Source: Winslowiella toletana (GTDB lineage: Bacteria; Pseudomonadota; Gammaproteobacteria; Enterobacterales; Enterobacteriaceae). From it: a DNA stretch of 64,000 nucleotides. How positions within the stretch are numbered: the first letter of the stretch is position 1; every line of letters begins with the position of its first letter. The stretch is taken from contig NZ_JAGGMQ010000001.1 in NCBI RefSeq assembly GCF_017875465.1, positions 3,038,001 to 3,102,000 on the forward strand, read 5' to 3'. The translations under genes and the position numbers were made by a program. Shown here one piece after another: positions 62,608-64,000 of this stretch. The notes under the pieces were generated by a model, which made no database searches, was not told the origin of the DNA, and saw nothing but the letters and a program-made list of their open reading frames with translations.

Positions 62608-63705
62608 TTAAATAGCATCTGCGGGCTGGGCGCTGGATGTTTTTGGCAAGTCGTCCCAGCAGAGAATAGTATTACGGCCACGATTTTTAGCCACATACAG
62701 CGCGCGATCGGCATGCGCCAGCGCCTGCTCAAAATCATCAGCAAATAGCGGCGCAATACCGGCGCTGATGGTAACGTGAGTGGCAACCCGTTCATTAAAA
62801 CGATGCGGAATCTCTAAATTCAGCACGTACTGGCGGATACGCTCAGCCAGCTTTAACGCAATCGACGCATTCACATTGGTCAGCAGCACCAGAAACTCTT
62901 CGCCGCCATAGCGGGTGACGATATCGCGCGATCGCACTGCATCACGGATGGCCACCGACACGCGCGCCAGCGCCTGGTCGCCCATCGCATGACCATAATT
63001 GTCGTTATAAGCCTTGAAATGGTCGATATCCAGCAGCAGCACAAAATGGCTACCAGAATGGTTCTCCAGCACGCTTTCAAGGCGGTTTTTCAGCCCACGC
63101 CGGTTATACAGCCCGGTGAGCGGATCGAGCATACTCAGGTCGCTGTAGGTCTGTTTCTCTTCATACAACTGATACATCAGGCGACGGGTAAACTCATCGC
63201 TGCGACGGCGCAAAAAGTGCAGCAGGGTAAAGCCCGCCAGCGGCAACGCAATGGTCGACAAAATCAGCGTCAGATTGTGGCCGCTGTCGAGAATCAGCAC
63301 CGTCAGTGCTGGCGGCGCGGTATGCAGGCAGAATGCAGACAGGTGATCGCTGAGGGCAATTGAACAAATAAAGAACACGCTGATCAGGCTGATCGGTAAG
63401 TAACTGGCATTAAAATAGAATACCAGCTGATGTTTAACCGCAATATGCCATGCCCAGAGTATTCCTGTTATTAATGCCGCACTATTAAGTTGGGATAATT
63501 TGACTTTTGGCCTGAAGAAAATCCAGACAAATAACCCCACGCTCAGGCACGGGATAAGCACCGTCGGCAGAAGTATCTGTGATGTAAAGACATAACTGGC
63601 GTTAAACAAAATGAAGAGCGATGTGACTATGTTTAAAAAAAGAAAAAACATCATCGTCAGGCGATATTTGCTGTGTAGCAATTCGTCATAAGTTTGTAAT
63701 TTCAT
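62608..63705 (-). CDS. Membrane-bound diguanylate cyclase (GGDEF)
   Basis: A 365-residue protein. The N-terminal half has about six membrane helices (residues 15-185), then a short coil (RRSDEFTRRLMYQLYEEKQ). The GGDEF domain begins at LDPLTGLYNRRG, with the active site YGGEEF intact, so synthesis of cyclic di-GMP is expected. No clear RxxD inhibitory site precedes GGEEF. The membrane part probably senses an unknown signal. Its product would influence the shift between motility and biofilm. Confidence 0.92.
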   Translation of the reverse strand: MKLQTYDELLHSKYRLTMMFFLFLNIVTSLFILFNASYVFTSQILLPTVLIPCLSVGLFVWIFFRPKVKLSQLNSAALITGILWAWHIAVKHQLVFYFNASYLPISLISVFFICSIALSDHLSAFCLHTAPPALTVLILDSGHNLTLILSTIALPLAGFTLLHFLRRRSDEFTRRLMYQLYEEKQTYSDLSMLDPLTGLYNRRGLKNRLESVLENHSGSHFVLLLDIDHFKAYNDNYGHAMGDQALARVSVAIRDAVRSRDIVTRYGGEEFLVLLTNVNASIALKLAERIRQYVLNLEIPHRFNERVATHVTISAGIAPLFADDFEQALAHADRALYVAKNRGRNTILCWDDLPKTSSAQPADAI

Positions 63706-63888
63706 ATTATATACTCGCTGCAGCCCTGAAATATCAAAGCGCTAAATCTGACATTCGAGTTTATTATTCGGTCAGGAATAGTTTGTGACAGTTATTATGT
63801 TATTTTTTTGCATGATGAACAGCGCAATTTAGCACTTTAGACCGGTGCTGTCATCCTCAGGCACAAAGTTTCAACAATCTTGCTGCAG

Positions 63889-63930
63889 AATGATAAAAAT
63901 TATCATATGCTGTTGGTTATCATTATCATC
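63889..63930 (+). promoter_or_regulatory. Two Fur-box-like sites at the right edge
   Basis: ATGATAA-AAA-TTATCAT at 63890-63906 is a perfect inverted repeat, and GTTATCATTATCATC at 63916-63930 resembles the other half of the Fur consensus. They lie 15-55 bases before the ATG at 63945, a position expected for iron repression. Confidence 0.7.
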
Positions 63931-63944
63931 TGAGGGTTGTGACG

Positions 63945-64000
63945 ATGTTAGTGGCGATAGCAACCGCGTGTGGATTATGGGGAGTGAGCTGGATGTTGGG
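63945..64000 (+). CDS. Partial hydrophobic protein start, probably Fur-regulated
   Basis: Only about 18 codons are visible (MLVAIATACGLWGVSWML), enough to show a hydrophobic N-terminus that could be a membrane helix or signal peptide. GAGGG lies about 9 bases upstream. With Fur-like sites before it, a metal-uptake membrane protein is likely, but the family cannot be named from so little. Confidence 0.5.
   Translation, partial: MLVAIATACGLWGVSWML

Noticed and set aside
1..64000. CRISPR arrays
   Set aside because: No run of regularly spaced repeats was seen; the Met/Gln codon repeats in 22980-23100 and 23320-23400 are coding low complexity.

Overview
The window looks like chromosomal DNA of an Erwinia/Pantoea-type enterobacterium (Erwiniaceae). 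The signs are an HrpL-type (Hrp1 group) type III secretion locus with a DspE/DspF effector-chaperone pair, enterobacterial opgB, fhuF and yjjA homologues, a leuX-type tRNA-Leu(CAA), and dispersed GTAGGGGCGGCG palindromes in intergenic gaps. Species assignment is inference.

Region 1 (1-9.2 kb) is a divergent catabolic locus. Leftward it encodes a three-domain 2Fe-2S/FAD/FAD amino-acid dehydrogenase fusion, an M20 amidohydrolase and an ABC ATPase cut by the window edge. Rightward it encodes a DHDPS-family aldolase/deaminase, a periplasmic binding protein, an ABC permease, a D-hydantoinase-like enzyme and a GntR/FCD regulator. Three GTATAC sites lie between the two arms. A plausible but untested route is uptake of a cyclic amide, ring opening, decarbamoylation or deacylation, oxidation to an imino/keto acid, and cleavage or deamination.

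Region 2 (9.2-24.9 kb) is an incomplete hrp/hrc cluster: dspF, dspE, hrpT, hrcC, hrpF, hrpE, hrpD, hrcJ, hrpB, hrpA and hrpS on the minus strand, and three harpin/HrpK-like genes on the plus strand. Three well-formed HrpL promoters (GGAACT-N15-CCAC) are present. The export gate, ATPase and cytoplasmic ring (hrcV, hrcU, hrcRST, hrcN, hrcQ), hrpL, hrpXY, hrpG and hrpV are absent, so the system is either split between loci or partly lost.

Region 3 (24.9-42.9 kb) is an accessory island beside tRNA-Leu(CAA), mostly AT-rich. It carries two DUF3289-DUF943 pairs, a truncated 'mobile mystery protein A' regulator, a five-gene radical-SAM RiPP cassette, a glycine/alanine-rich membrane-active effector candidate with a multi-TM partner, a complete IS3-family element with target duplication, a MetE-like remnant and a decayed muramidase/LprI-type pair. 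The RiPP cassette resembles the XyeA/XyeB triceptide (xenorceptide) type: precursor, rSAM/SPASM maturase, aspartic protease, HlyD adaptor and C39-peptidase ABC exporter. It sits between a leftward MFS gene and a rightward LysR gene and is bounded by a 32-bp imperfect direct repeat, as if inserted into their shared regulatory region.

Region 4 (42.9-64 kb) is mostly ordinary metabolism and regulation: GNAT acetyltransferases, opgB, a tautomerase/LysR pair, a beta-propeller protein with a D-malate/tartrate dehydrogenase-type enzyme, an AraC/SDR pair, an SDR/LysR pair, a histidine phosphatase, an MFS-LacI-nucleoside hydrolase locus whose LacI gene is frameshifted at a G5 tract, a PepSY/DUF2946 metal-related pair, a YbaK-type deacylase, fhuF with a Fur-like site, a membrane GGDEF cyclase, and the first codons of a probably Fur-controlled gene at the right edge.
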